A stretch of DNA of 34,872 bases from Alphaproteobacteria bacterium (GCA_029937535.1 JAPYPT010000017.1:1-34872); one strand, 5' to 3'; counted from the first letter of the stretch, positions 16,014 through 24,460 are shown. The notes: generated by a model from the sequence alone, not told the origin. A program made the numbers and translations.

Positions 16014-16946
16014 ATGACAGAGCAAATTCAAACCGGCGAAATGTTGAAAGACAAAGTCATTCTGGTCACCGGCGCGGGCCGCGGCGTGGGCCGTGATATC
16101 GCGCTTTTGGCCGCCGCGCAGGGCGCCAAGGTGATCGTCAACGATCTGGGCGGCCAGGCCGATGGCGAGGGCGAGGACAAGACGCCGGCCATGGAAGTGG
16201 TCGGCGATATCAAGGAAGCGGGCGGCGAGGCGGCGGCCAACTATGGCTCCGTCGCCGATTTTGACGCGGCCGAGGCCATGGTGCAGCAGGCCATCGATAC
16301 CTATGGCCGCATCGACGGCGTCGTCAACAACGCCGGCATTCTGCGCGACGTGATCTTCCACAAAATGACCGAGGAAGAATGGGATATCGTTATCGCCGTG
16401 CACCTTAAGGGCTGCTTCAACGTCGCCCGGGCGGCGGCGACCCACTTTCGGGCCCAGCAGAGCGGCTCATACGTGCACATGACTTCGACGTCCGGTCTGA
16501 TCGGCAATTTCGGCCAGGCCAACTATGCCGCCGCCAAGCTGGGCATCGCGGGATTGTCGAAATCCCTGGCCCTGGATATGTCCCGCTTCGGTGTCCGCTC
16601 CAACTGCATTTCGCCCTTCGCCTGGAGCCGCCTGATCGGCACCATTCCCATTGCCTCGGAGGAAGAGGCGGCCCGGGTCGAGAAGATCAAGGCCATGACG
16701 CCGGCGAAGATCGCCCCCATGGCGGCCTTCCTGCTGTCCGATGCGGCCAACGAGGTCAGCGGGCAGATTTTTGGCGTGCGGCACAACGAAATCTTTCTGT
16801 TCAGCCAGCCCCGGCCCATCCGTTCCGTGCAACGCTCGGAAGGCTGGACGCCGGAAACCATCGCCGAACATGCCCTGCCGGCCATGCAATCCAGCTTCAT
16901 GCCACTGGAGCGCAGCGGTGATGTATTCAGCTGGGACCCGGTCTAG
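16014..16946 (+). CDS. SDR family oxidoreductase (MFE-2/hydroxyacyl-CoA dehydrogenase-like)
   Basis: 310-aa short-chain dehydrogenase. Seen: 'LVTGAGRGVGRDIALLAAAQGAKVIVNDLGG' (NAD(P) site with the 'VNDLGG' type of the (3R)-hydroxyacyl-CoA dehydrogenase part of multifunctional enzyme 2), 'NNAGILRDVIFHKMTEEEWD', 'TSTSGLIGNFGQANYAAAK' (Ser and YxxxK). A C-terminal extension of about 50 residues beyond the SDR core includes 'EGWTPETIAEHALPAMQ'. The track start 16002 overlaps the ribosome site GGAGGA; ATG 16014 is preferred. It leads a plus-strand run of four genes. Substrate is likely an acyl-CoA, by family only. Confidence 0.85.
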   Translation: MTEQIQTGEMLKDKVILVTGAGRGVGRDIALLAAAQGAKVIVNDLGGQADGEGEDKTPAMEVVGDIKEAGGEAAANYGSVADFDAAEAMVQQAIDTYGRIDGVVNNAGILRDVIFHKMTEEEWDIVIAVHLKGCFNVARAAATHFRAQQSGSYVHMTSTSGLIGNFGQANYAAAKLGIAGLSKSLALDMSRFGVRSNCISPFAWSRLIGTIPIASEEEAARVEKIKAMTPAKIAPMAAFLLSDAANEVSGQIFGVRHNEIFLFSQPRPIRSVQRSEGWTPETIAEHALPAMQSSFMPLERSGDVFSWDPV

Positions 16947-16988
16947 GCGGGTTCCGGTGTCGTTGCGCGATAGCTGGGCCGGCGTTTC

Positions 16989-18056
16989 ATGATGCCGGCC
17001 CCGCAGCCTCGCCATGCCGTTGGTGATCTGGTCCGCTACGCCACCGAACTGTTCACCGCCGCCCGTATGCCCGGCGCGCGCGCGGCGGTGGTGGCGGAAC
17101 TGCTGGTGGAGGCGGATGCCATGGGCCACGACACCCATGGTCTGAACCTGGCCGCCAAGTATCTGGATCATTTGCAAACCGGCCTCATGGCGGCGGCGGG
17201 CGAGGTGGAGGTGGTGTCCGACCGTGGCGCCGTAGTGGTCTGGGACGGCGGCTATCTGTCCGGTGTCTGGCTCACCCAGCAGGCGATCGGGGTCGGGTGC
17301 GAACGGGCCCGGGAATTCGGTACCGCCACCATTTCCATTCGCCGCAGCCATCATATCGCCTGCCTGGCGGCCTTCCTGCCCCTGGCGACGGAGCGGAATT
17401 TGATGATCACCCTGGCCAGTTCGGACCCCTCGGTGGCCGCCGTCGCGCCGCACGGTTCCTACCAGGCTCTCTACACCCCCAATCCCCTGGCGGTCGGCAT
17501 TCCGACGGGTGGCGATCCGATCCTGATCGATATCTCCGCCTCCGCCACCACCATGGGCCTGTCCGACCGCGCCCGGGACGGCGAGAGCCGGCTGCCGGGG
17601 CCATGGCTGATTGATAACCAAGGCCGCCCCAGCGACGATCCGGCGGTGCTGGAAACCGAGCCGCCAGGCGCGCTGCTACCCCTGGGCGCTCCCGATCGCG
17701 GCCATAAGGGTTTCGCCATGGGCATCATGATCGAGGCCTTGACCTCCGCCCTGCCGGGCTTTGGCCGGGCTGACGGTCCGACCAATTGGGGCGCCGGCGT
17801 TTATGTGCAAATCACCGATCCGGAAGCCTTTGGCGGGCTGGAAAATTTCACCCGCCAGACCAGTTGGTTCGCCGACCGTTGCCGCGCCGCGGCGGTGCCG
17901 GAAGGCGCCGACCCGGTCCGTATGCCCGGCGACGGCGCCCTGGCCCGCAAACGAGAGGCCCTGGCCAACGGCGTCGCCCTGTACCCTACCATTCTGGACA
18001 GCCTGGCCCCCTGGGCGGAACGGTTCGGCGTGACAGCGCCAACGGCATCCGTATAG
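16989..18056 (+). CDS. Ldh2-family malate/L-lactate/sulfolactate-type dehydrogenase
   Basis: NAD(P)-dependent 2-hydroxyacid oxidoreductase of the Ldh2/YbiC family, which differs in fold from Rossmann dehydrogenases. Landmarks: 'EADAMGHDTHGL' (family 'GxxSHG' region), 'AREFGTATISIRRSHHIACLAAFL' (catalytic His region), 'PHGSYQALYTPNPLAVGIPT', 'ILIDISASATTMG' and 'RGHKGFAMGIMIEAL'. 355 aa is normal. There are two ATGs at the start and no strong ribosome site. It follows the SDR by 42 bases and precedes a D-2-hydroxyacid dehydrogenase, so a pair of enzymes interconverting a hydroxy acid through its keto acid is plausible. The acid is unknown. Confidence 0.85.
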   Translation: MMPAPQPRHAVGDLVRYATELFTAARMPGARAAVVAELLVEADAMGHDTHGLNLAAKYLDHLQTGLMAAAGEVEVVSDRGAVVVWDGGYLSGVWLTQQAIGVGCERAREFGTATISIRRSHHIACLAAFLPLATERNLMITLASSDPSVAAVAPHGSYQALYTPNPLAVGIPTGGDPILIDISASATTMGLSDRARDGESRLPGPWLIDNQGRPSDDPAVLETEPPGALLPLGAPDRGHKGFAMGIMIEALTSALPGFGRADGPTNWGAGVYVQITDPEAFGGLENFTRQTSWFADRCRAAAVPEGADPVRMPGDGALARKREALANGVALYPTILDSLAPWAERFGVTAPTASV

Positions 18057-18114
18057 GATTTCGTAAAGTAATTTTAGGACCGAATAGGAACGGAAGATGC
18101 GAGGTAAATAGTCC

Positions 18115-19092
18115 ATGCCCAAACTATTGCTGGCCGGCCGCTTCCACGCCGATACCGAGACATTGTTGGCGGCACGGCCGGACGTCGAGGTTGTCACGCT
18201 GGTGGAGCCGACGGAGCAGGAACTGATCGACGCCATTCCCGGCTGCCATGGCCTGGTCCTGCGGACCACGCCGTTCGGCGCGGCGGCCTGCGCCAAGGCG
18301 GACAAGCTGTTGGTGATCTCCCGCCACGGGGTCGGCTATGACAACGTTGATGTTGAGGCGGCGACGGCCCATGGCCTGCCCGTCGCCGTGGTCGGCGAGG
18401 CGAATTCCAACGCCGTCTGCGAACACGCCTTCATGCTGATGCTGGCGACGGTGAAGGACGCCCTGCCGCTCGATAACGCGGTGCGCAAACAGGATTATGC
18501 CCGGCGCAACGCCATGACCTCGGGCGAGGTGGCGGACAAAACCATTCTGATCGTCGGCTTCGGCCGTATCGGCACCCGCATGGCGCGGCGTTGCGCCGCC
18601 TTTGATATGAAGGTGATCGTGGCGGATCCGTACGTGCCGCGCCGGGTGGTTCAGGGCCAAGGCTATGAATTCGTCGAGGATTTCCGCGACGCCCTGGACC
18701 GGGCCGATATCCTGTCCCTGCACCGGCCCGGCAACCACGACGGCAGCCCGGTCATGACGGGTCAGGAATTCTCCCGCATGCGCAAGGGCGCGGTGCTGAT
18801 CAATACCGCGCGGGGCACCTTGTTGGACGAGGATGCCTTGTACCAGGCCCTGACCAACGGCCCCCTGGCCGCCGCCGGGCTGGATGTCACCCGCGACGAG
18901 CCACCCCGTGCCGATCTGCCCTTGCTGGGCCTGGATAATGTTTTGTTCAGCCCCCATATCGCCGGCGTGACGCGGGAGGCCTTCCGCGCCATGGGCCTGC
19001 GGGCGGTGCAGAATTGCCTGGACGCCTTCGACGGCAAGCTGGATGACTATTATCTGGTCAATCCGGAAGTGTTGCAGGGCCCCGCCGGCTGA
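18115..19092 (+). CDS. D-isomer-specific 2-hydroxyacid dehydrogenase
   Basis: NAD-dependent dehydrogenase of the phosphoglycerate dehydrogenase-like family, 325 aa. Seen: 'VISRHGVGYDNVDVEAATAHGLPV' (residues about 67-90), the Rossmann motif 'VGFGRIGTRMARRCAAF' (about 147), 'INTARGTLLDEDAL' (catalytic Arg), 'DVTRDEPP' (Glu region) and 'FSPHIAGVTREA' (catalytic His). No ACT domain, so it is unlikely to be SerA itself; a keto-acid reductase is more likely. GAGGT precedes the start. The next gene begins 2 bases after its stop. Confidence 0.87.
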   Translation: MPKLLLAGRFHADTETLLAARPDVEVVTLVEPTEQELIDAIPGCHGLVLRTTPFGAAACAKADKLLVISRHGVGYDNVDVEAATAHGLPVAVVGEANSNAVCEHAFMLMLATVKDALPLDNAVRKQDYARRNAMTSGEVADKTILIVGFGRIGTRMARRCAAFDMKVIVADPYVPRRVVQGQGYEFVEDFRDALDRADILSLHRPGNHDGSPVMTGQEFSRMRKGAVLINTARGTLLDEDALYQALTNGPLAAAGLDVTRDEPPRADLPLLGLDNVLFSPHIAGVTREAFRAMGLRAVQNCLDAFDGKLDDYYLVNPEVLQGPAG

Positions 19093-19094
19093 AG

Positions 19095-19733
19095 ATGGCC
19101 ATGCCGCCGCCGCATATCGATGAAGACGGCGTCTGGGTCGAAATTCTGGGCGAGCGGCGGGCCGCGCCGGCCTTGTTTTTGGACCGGGACGGCGTCGTGG
19201 TCGTGGAAACCCACTATCTGCATGAAGTCGAGAAGACCGAGCTGATCCCCGGCGCCGGCGAGACCATCGCTCTGGCCAACCGCCGCGGCCTGCACGTGGT
19301 CCTGGTAACCAATCAGTCCGGCGTCGGGCGGGAGCTGTACGGATGGCCTGAATTCGCGGCGGTCCAGGACCGCATAAAGGCGGATCTGGCGGCTTTCGGC
19401 GCCCACCTTGATGCTGTCTGCGCCTGCCCCTATCACCCTGACTTTGGCGGCCAACAGGGCCGCAACCATCCCGACCGCAAGCCCAATCCAGGCATGCTGT
19501 TGAAGGCGGCCAGGGCGCTGGATATAGATTTGGCGCCGTCCTGGATCGTCGGCGACATGCATACGGACATGGCGGCCGGCCGCAATTGCGGCCTGGCCGG
19601 CGCGGTCCATGTGCAATCCGGCTGGCCCGGCCTGCGGGACCAGGCCCTGGCCGAGGCCCGCGACAATTTCCAAGTCTTCGGCGCCGACAGTATTGACGAG
19701 GTTCGCAAACTTATTCCGCTGTTGTCGGGATGA
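19095..19733 (+). CDS. HAD-family heptose-bisphosphate phosphatase-like protein (GmhB-like)
   Basis: Phosphatase of the HisB-N/GmhB branch of the HAD superfamily, 212 aa. Motif I 'FLDRDGVVVVE' (D30, D32), motif II 'VTNQSGVGR' (72-80), motif III 'DRKPNPGML' (K129) and motif IV 'VGDMHTDM' (D154, D158) are all present. Escherichia GmhB binds zinc through Cys/His ligands in 'CPHHP...CDCRKP'; here the first part is 'CPYHP' (111-115) but the second has 'NHPDRKP', with no Cys pair, so the zinc site is incomplete. It begins 2 bases after a 2-hydroxyacid dehydrogenase gene, not among LPS genes. It might dephosphorylate a metabolite of that operon; lipopolysaccharide heptose remains the default. Confidence 0.8.
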   Translation: MAMPPPHIDEDGVWVEILGERRAAPALFLDRDGVVVVETHYLHEVEKTELIPGAGETIALANRRGLHVVLVTNQSGVGRELYGWPEFAAVQDRIKADLAAFGAHLDAVCACPYHPDFGGQQGRNHPDRKPNPGMLLKAARALDIDLAPSWIVGDMHTDMAAGRNCGLAGAVHVQSGWPGLRDQALAEARDNFQVFGADSIDEVRKLIPLLSG

Positions 19734-19827
19734 AATGGCTTCTCATTGACTGGAAACGCAGCACCGTCTGGTATCTTTATCAAGCTGCTGAAAAACGATT
19801 TGAAGCATCCGATATCTCAACGGATTG

Positions 19828-19860
19828 GTCATTCCCGCTCCGGCTTTCGGGAGAATGACG
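19828..19860 (+). terminator. Hairpin (REP-like or terminator) between GmhB-like and ligase genes
   Basis: TCATTC-CCG and CGG-GA-GAATGA pair around CTCCGGCTTT with a 2-base bulge, followed by GACGTTTTAGG. This TCATTCCCG...GGAATGA type of repeat is common between proteobacterial genes. It could end the upstream operon, although the T run is short. Confidence 0.4.
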
Positions 19861-19896
19861 TTTTAGGCATCGATCTATGTTAGGAGTATGCGGGAT

Positions 19897-21471
19897 ATGG
19901 TGAGTCCGGAAAAATACCAATTCATGGCAGACCCGATCCGCCATCACGCCCAAGTACGGGGCGACAAGGCAGCCTTGATCTTCGAGGGCCGGGAAATCTC
20001 CTACCGCCAATTGGATCAACGCTCCAATCAGGTGGCCAATGGCTTGCTCGCGGCGGGCGTCGAACCTGGGCAGCGGGTCGCCATCCTGGCCAAGAACATC
20101 GATTTGTTTTTCGAGATCTATTATGGCGCCACCAAGGCCGGCGCCGTGCTGGTACCGGTCAATTTCCGCCTTGCGGCGCCCGAGGTGGCCTTTGTTCTGA
20201 ACGACGCCGCGGCCAAGGTGCTGTTCGTCACCGATGAATACCACGACCTGGTGGCGGCCATCGCCGATGAGCTGAGCACTGTTTCCTTGATCGTTTCCCT
20301 GACCGTTACTTCGCAGGACGGCCGCGATGACTGGCCCGCTCATGTGGACTGGCGCGATGCGCAGAACACCGGCGATCCGCATCGGGAAGGCAGCGCCGAG
20401 GCAACGGCGTTGCAGCCCTATTCCTCGGGCACCACGGGCCATCCCAAGGGTGTGGAGATGACGCACCAGAATTTCGTGCAGTTCGTGCCCCACGCCCTGG
20501 CGGATTGGGGCGATTGGATGGTGGAGGATGTCTCTCTTGTCGCCATGCCGCTGTTTCATGTTGGCGGCTGTGTCTGGGGCTTTATCGGCCTCTATGTGGG
20601 CACCACCAATATTTTGCTGCCCGAAGTTGACCCACCGGTGATCCTCAAGGCCATTGAACGCCACGGGATTACCCAGGTGTTTTTCGTCCCCGCCGTGATC
20701 TTGTTCCTGCTGCAAACGCCAGGCGCGGCGGAAACGGATGTCTCCTCCGTCCGGCATGTGATGTATGGCGCCTCGCCCATTCCCTATCCGGTCCTCCAGC
20801 GCGCCGTGAAGATGTTCAATTGCGGTTTCGCCCAGTTGTATGGTCTGACCGAAACCACCGGCGCGGTCACCTATCTGGCGCCCGAGGATCATGACGGCGG
20901 CGAGAAAATGAAATCCTGCGGCAAGCCCATGCGCGCGGCGACGGTCCGCGTGGTGGATGCCCATGACCAGGATTGTCCGCCCGGCACCGTGGGCGAGATC
21001 ATTGTGTCGGGCAATCAGGTCATGAAGGGTTATTGGAATTTGGCTGCGGAAACCGCCAAGGCCATTCGCAATGGCTGGTTCTATTCCGGCGATGCGGGTT
21101 ATTTTGATGGGGACGGATATTTGTACATCCATGACCGGGTCAAGGATATGATTGTCTCGGGCGGTGAAAACATCTACCCGGCGGAAGTGGAAAGCGCCCT
21201 CGCCGGGCACGAAGGCATCGCCGATGTGGCGGTGATCGGCGTGCCCGACGAAAAATGGGGCGAAACCGTCAAGGCCATCATCGTGGTCAAGCCTGGCGAA
21301 ACTTTGACGGCGGAGGAAGTCATGACTTTCGCCCGCGCGCGGATTGGCGGTTTCAAGATCCCCCGCTCGGTCGATTTCATGGACGAATTGCCGCGCAATC
21401 CCTCGGGCAAAATTCTAAAACGGGTACTGCGCGAACCCTATTGGCGGGGCCACGACAGACAGGTGAACTAG
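19897..21471 (+). CDS. AMP-forming acyl-CoA synthetase/ligase (524 aa), paralogue of the 1205-2752 ligase
   Basis: ANL-superfamily CoA ligase. Seen: 'PYSSGTTGHPKGVEMTHQN', 'YGLTETTGAVTYL', 'YSGDAGYFDGDGYLYIHDRVKDMIVSGGENIYPAEVE' and 'PRNPSGKILKRVL' with the catalytic Lys. The track start at 19888 is only one base after the ribosome site AGGAG; ATG 19897 has a 10-base spacer and is preferred. It shares the N-terminal 'ADPIRHHA' and most of the C-terminal domain with the other ligase, so one arose by duplication. Followed after 15 bases by an acyl-CoA dehydrogenase gene, which together gives activation plus first oxidation of a carboxylic acid. Substrate uncertain; a cyclic or branched acid is suggested by the badHI context. 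Confidence 0.9.
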   Translation: MVSPEKYQFMADPIRHHAQVRGDKAALIFEGREISYRQLDQRSNQVANGLLAAGVEPGQRVAILAKNIDLFFEIYYGATKAGAVLVPVNFRLAAPEVAFVLNDAAAKVLFVTDEYHDLVAAIADELSTVSLIVSLTVTSQDGRDDWPAHVDWRDAQNTGDPHREGSAEATALQPYSSGTTGHPKGVEMTHQNFVQFVPHALADWGDWMVEDVSLVAMPLFHVGGCVWGFIGLYVGTTNILLPEVDPPVILKAIERHGITQVFFVPAVILFLLQTPGAAETDVSSVRHVMYGASPIPYPVLQRAVKMFNCGFAQLYGLTETTGAVTYLAPEDHDGGEKMKSCGKPMRAATVRVVDAHDQDCPPGTVGEIIVSGNQVMKGYWNLAAETAKAIRNGWFYSGDAGYFDGDGYLYIHDRVKDMIVSGGENIYPAEVESALAGHEGIADVAVIGVPDEKWGETVKAIIVVKPGETLTAEEVMTFARARIGGFKIPRSVDFMDELPRNPSGKILKRVLREPYWRGHDRQVN

Positions 21472-21486
21472 GAAGAGGCACCAGGC

Positions 21487-22623
21487 ATGATCGCCACGGC
21501 AGAACAAGTCATGATCCGCGATATGGCCAGGGCCTTCGCGGCCGAACGGATCGCGCCCCATGCCGCCCAGTGGGAGGACGAGGCGCGTTTCCCCCGGGAG
21601 GTCTTCGAGGCCATGGGCAAGCTGGGGCTGATGGGCATGACCGTGCCGGCGGAATGGGGCGGTGCCGGCCTGGATTATGTGACTTACGCCATGGCGCTGG
21701 AGGAGATCGCGGCCGGCGACGGCGCCGTCGCCATCGTCATGAGCGGCCATAATTCGGTGGGCTGCATGCCGATCCTGGAATACGGCACGGATGGGCAGAA
21801 ACAACGCTACCTGCGCGCCCTGGCCCAGGGCGAGCTGCTTTCCGCCTTCGCCCTGACCGAGGCCAAGGGCGGGTCGGATGCCGGCGCCCTGACCACCCGC
21901 GCCGTGCGCCAGGGCAACGGCTATATGATCAATGGCGCCAAGCAGTTCATCACAACCGGGAAGAACGCCGATCTGACCCTGGTCTTCGCCGTCACCGACC
22001 CCGAGCAGGGCAAGCGCGGTATCTCTGCCTTCATCGTGGCCACGGATACACCGGGTTACGAGGTGGTGCGGGTGGAGAAAAAGATGGGTCTGAACGCCTC
22101 GGATACCGCGCAACTGGCGTTCAACGACATGGCGGTGCCCGCCGATAGCCTGCTGGGGGAAGAGGGCCAGGGCTACCGCATCGCGCTGGGCAATCTGGAA
22201 GGCGGGCGCATTGGCATCGCCGCGCAAGCCGTGGGCATGGCGCGGGCCGCCTATGAGGTGGCGCTGGCTTATGCTCAGGAACGGGAGGCGTTCGGGAAAC
22301 CGATCATGGAACATCAGGCCGTGGCCTTCCGCCTGGCCGACATGGCAACGCAATTGGAGGCCGCCCGTCAGTTGATCTGGCATGCCGCCGCCCTGCGCAG
22401 CGCCGGGCAAAAATGCCTGAAGGAAGCCTCCATGGCGAAACTGTTCGCCACCGACATGGCCGAGGCGGTCTGTTCCGATGCTATCCAGACCCTGGGCGGG
22501 TATGGCTATCTCAAGGATTTCCCCGTGGAGCGGATCTATCGGGGCGTCCGCGGGGCGCGTATTTACGAGGGCACCAATGATATTCAAAAACTGGTCATTG
22601 CCCGTGATCTGATAGCTGATTAG
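21487..22623 (+). CDS. Acyl-CoA dehydrogenase (378 aa)
   Basis: FAD-dependent acyl-CoA dehydrogenase introducing an alpha,beta double bond. Landmarks: 'VPAEWGGAGLDYVTY', 'FALTEAKGGSDAGALTTRA' (flavin/substrate site), 'FITTGKNADLTLVFAV', 'KMGLNASDTAQLAFNDMAVP', 'AYAQEREAFGKPI', 'IQTLGGYGYLKDFPVERIYR' and 'IYEGTNDIQKLVIAR', which has Glu at the usual catalytic-base position. Second gene of the ligase operon; GGAAGAGG precedes the start. In the window's metabolic context it could act as a cyclohexanecarboxyl-CoA dehydrogenase (AliB-like), but the sequence reads as a general short/branched-chain enzyme and I would not give a symbol. Confidence 0.88.
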   Translation: MIATAEQVMIRDMARAFAAERIAPHAAQWEDEARFPREVFEAMGKLGLMGMTVPAEWGGAGLDYVTYAMALEEIAAGDGAVAIVMSGHNSVGCMPILEYGTDGQKQRYLRALAQGELLSAFALTEAKGGSDAGALTTRAVRQGNGYMINGAKQFITTGKNADLTLVFAVTDPEQGKRGISAFIVATDTPGYEVVRVEKKMGLNASDTAQLAFNDMAVPADSLLGEEGQGYRIALGNLEGGRIGIAAQAVGMARAAYEVALAYAQEREAFGKPIMEHQAVAFRLADMATQLEAARQLIWHAAALRSAGQKCLKEASMAKLFATDMAEAVCSDAIQTLGGYGYLKDFPVERIYRGVRGARIYEGTNDIQKLVIARDLIAD

Positions 22624-22635
22624 GGGGCGGCGGGG

Positions 22636-23841
22636 ATGGAACTTGAACTATCGGCGGACTTGCGGGACTTCCAAGGCGACGTGCGCGGCTTTCTGGCCGC
22701 TAACTTGAGCCCGGAAGTCCGCGAGGCGGCGCGCCTGTCGACCACCATTTTGGCGGAACATGGCGCCACCCAGGATTGGCACAGGATCATGTATCACCAA
22801 GGCTGGGCCGCGCCGTCCTGGCCGGTGGAACATGGCGGCCCCGGTTGGGACCCCATGCGCCGTTATCTGTTCGCCACGGAATATGCCCGGGCCGGGGCGC
22901 CGATCCTCTCGCCCTTGGGATTGAGCATGGTGGGCCCCGCTATCATGGGCCACGGCAGCACCGAACAGCAGGCCTATTATCTGCCACGCATTCTGTCCGG
23001 CGAGGATGTCTGGTGCCAGGGCTATTCGGAACCGGGCGCGGGCTCTGATCTGGCATCGTTGCAATGCCGGGCCGTGGCGAGGGGTAATGACTACATCATC
23101 AACGGCACCAAGATCTGGACCACCAATGCCCATAACGCCAACCGCATGTTCTGCCTGGTCCGCACCGCCACCGACGGTAAGCCACAGGCCGGCATCACAT
23201 TCGTGTTGCTGGAAATGGACAGCCCCGGCATTACCGTGGAGCCGATCCATATTCTGGGCGGCGATCACGAATTCAATCAGGTGTTCTTCGACGATGTGCG
23301 GGTGCCCCAGTCGAACCGCATCGGCGCTGAAAACGACGGCTGGACCGTGGCCAAGTATTTGTTGGAATTCGAGCGCGGCGCGGCTGCCCAATCGGCCGCC
23401 CTGCGCGTTCGTCTGGAAGATATCCGGATCATGGCGGCGGGGCGGCGAGGGGGCAATGGACAAAGCCTCGGCACCGAGCCCGCTTTCGCACAGGCCCTGG
23501 CCGGCCTGGAAATTGCACTGACCACGCTGGAATTTACCGAGCACCGCACCATGGCCGAAATCGCCAAACGTGGCAGCCAGGGCCCGGCGTCCTCCATGCT
23601 GAAGACCAAGGCCACGGAGGTGCAAATGGCCGTCAGCGACCTGGCCGTGCAGGCCATCGCCTATTACGCCGCACCCCATCAGCCCGAAGAGCGTCTCGCA
23701 GGCGCCAATCTCGCACCCATTGGCGAACGTGATGAAATGTCGATAACCGCGCGCTATCTAAACGACCGGGCCGCCGCCATCTACGGCGGCTCCAACGAAA
23801 TTCAGCGCAACATCATGGCAAAGCTGGTGCTCGGACTTTAG
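22636..23841 (+). CDS. Acyl-CoA dehydrogenase, PimC/FadE-like (401 aa)
   Basis: Second acyl-CoA dehydrogenase of the operon, from the branch that includes pimeloyl-CoA dehydrogenase large subunits and actinobacterial FadE proteins. Seen: 'APSWPVEHGGPGWDPMRRYLFATEYARAGAP', 'CQGYSEPGAGSDLASLQCRA', 'IINGTKIWTTNAHNANRMFCLVRT', 'FNQVFFDDVRVP' and 'YGGSNEIQRNIMAKLVLGL'. The usual catalytic Glu position near the end is Gly, as is normal in this branch. Pimeloyl-CoA is the product of BadI, so a PimC-like role fits, though a matching small subunit is not certain among the neighbours. Starts 12 bases after the previous stop. Its last 49 coding bases are repeated at 25206. Confidence 0.85.
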   Translation: MELELSADLRDFQGDVRGFLAANLSPEVREAARLSTTILAEHGATQDWHRIMYHQGWAAPSWPVEHGGPGWDPMRRYLFATEYARAGAPILSPLGLSMVGPAIMGHGSTEQQAYYLPRILSGEDVWCQGYSEPGAGSDLASLQCRAVARGNDYIINGTKIWTTNAHNANRMFCLVRTATDGKPQAGITFVLLEMDSPGITVEPIHILGGDHEFNQVFFDDVRVPQSNRIGAENDGWTVAKYLLEFERGAAAQSAALRVRLEDIRIMAAGRRGGNGQSLGTEPAFAQALAGLEIALTTLEFTEHRTMAEIAKRGSQGPASSMLKTKATEVQMAVSDLAVQAIAYYAAPHQPEERLAGANLAPIGERDEMSITARYLNDRAAAIYGGSNEIQRNIMAKLVLGL

Positions 23842-23920
23842 AGCATAAATACCAGGACCGGCAGCAGGGCCAAGGCCATGTTGGGGAAGTCCGCGAGCGT
23901 AGGCATTCTGCCACCCTTCA
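23793..23920 (+). repeat. Acyl-CoA dehydrogenase 3'-end direct repeat, left copy (attL-like)
   Basis: 128 bases comprising the final codons of the acyl-CoA dehydrogenase and 79 bases after it. The right copy at 25206-25333 is exactly as long, with 10 mismatches by hand count. All five mismatches in the coding part are synonymous, and the last 53 bases are identical. Confidence 0.9.
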
Positions 23921-23965
23921 CGATCAAAACGGTAGCGACCCATTATGGCTCCCCCTTTTGGCTCG

Positions 23966-24081
23966 CAGACCTTTGCAGGACACAGTAGCCTTCATTGACG
24001 ATGGATCGCTATGGGCACTTGTTTCCATCGGACGACCTCAAGGCGGCTATGGATGCGATTGCTGAGGAGTTGATAGGATGA
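23966..24081 (+). pseudogene. C-terminal remnant of a tyrosine recombinase (phage-type integrase)
   Basis: Two frames together give the end of a tyrosine integrase. 'QTFAGHSSLH' (23966-23995) matches the 'LGHSS' box with the catalytic His. 'MDRYGHLFPSDDLKAAMDAIAEELIG' (24001-24078) carries the nucleophile Tyr in 'RYGHLFP' and the usual family end. A one-base frameshift and a stop separate the two parts, and nothing upstream matches. It lies just inside the left repeat, where integrases of integrated elements often sit. Confidence 0.78.
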
Positions 24082-24287
24082 CAAAAAGGGAAATCTTGAT
24101 TGCGAAAAGGGAGATGCTTGTGACGCGCCTTCATGAACTCGAAGACGAGTTCCGCATCGCGATTGATGCATACGCCTCTATCCAAGATAAGTATGAGGGG
24201 ATTGGAAACGATAGCGATACCCTGAAAAGACACACCGAGCGTTACCGGCAAGCTGCACAAAACATCGACGACCATCGGAAGCAATGA
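24078..24287 (+). CDS. Small hypothetical protein, probably coiled coil (69 aa)
   Basis: I do not recognise this protein. It is highly charged and helical, with heptad-like spacing ('KREMLVTRLHELEDEFRIAIDAY', 'DTLKRHTERYRQAAQ'), no Cys and no membrane segment. ATG 24078 overlaps the stop of the integrase remnant (ATGA) and has GAGGAG at good distance, so it was probably translationally coupled to the integrase gene. This is a common arrangement in integrated elements. It may be a small DNA-binding or accessory protein; function unknown. Confidence 0.6.
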   Translation: MTKREILIAKREMLVTRLHELEDEFRIAIDAYASIQDKYEGIGNDSDTLKRHTERYRQAAQNIDDHRKQ

Positions 24288-24460
24288 GATGACGCTGTAT
24301 CCGAACTAACGGAACTGATCCTCTCCGGTGACGATTAACCGCTGGACTTTAACGAGGACGCTATCCTTTTAACTCCTTTACATAGCAACTGAACGGCGCG
24401 GTGAGCTCGTGATGATCAGTAAGGAATTTTGTAAATAACATTTTTTATGTGTAAATAAAG

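Noticed and set aside
15441-16445. 334-aa minus-strand ORF antisense to DUF1445 and SDR
   Set aside because: No family motif, no ribosome site, and it overlaps two convincing genes.
16467-17621. 384-aa minus-strand ORF across the SDR and Ldh2 genes
   Set aside because: Spans two real genes on the other strand and has shadow-type composition with no recognisable motif.
19780-21210. 476-aa minus-strand ORF antisense to the second ligase
   Set aside because: Composition is His/Gly/Ala-rich with no domain, and the plus-strand ligase has full motifs. It is a shadow ORF of GC-rich coding sequence.
23758-23943. 61-aa minus-strand ORF over the acyl-CoA dehydrogenase end
   Set aside because: Runs antisense through the coding region with shadow composition; the other minus-strand frame with the 22-codon ORF is the only one showing a conserved pattern between repeats.
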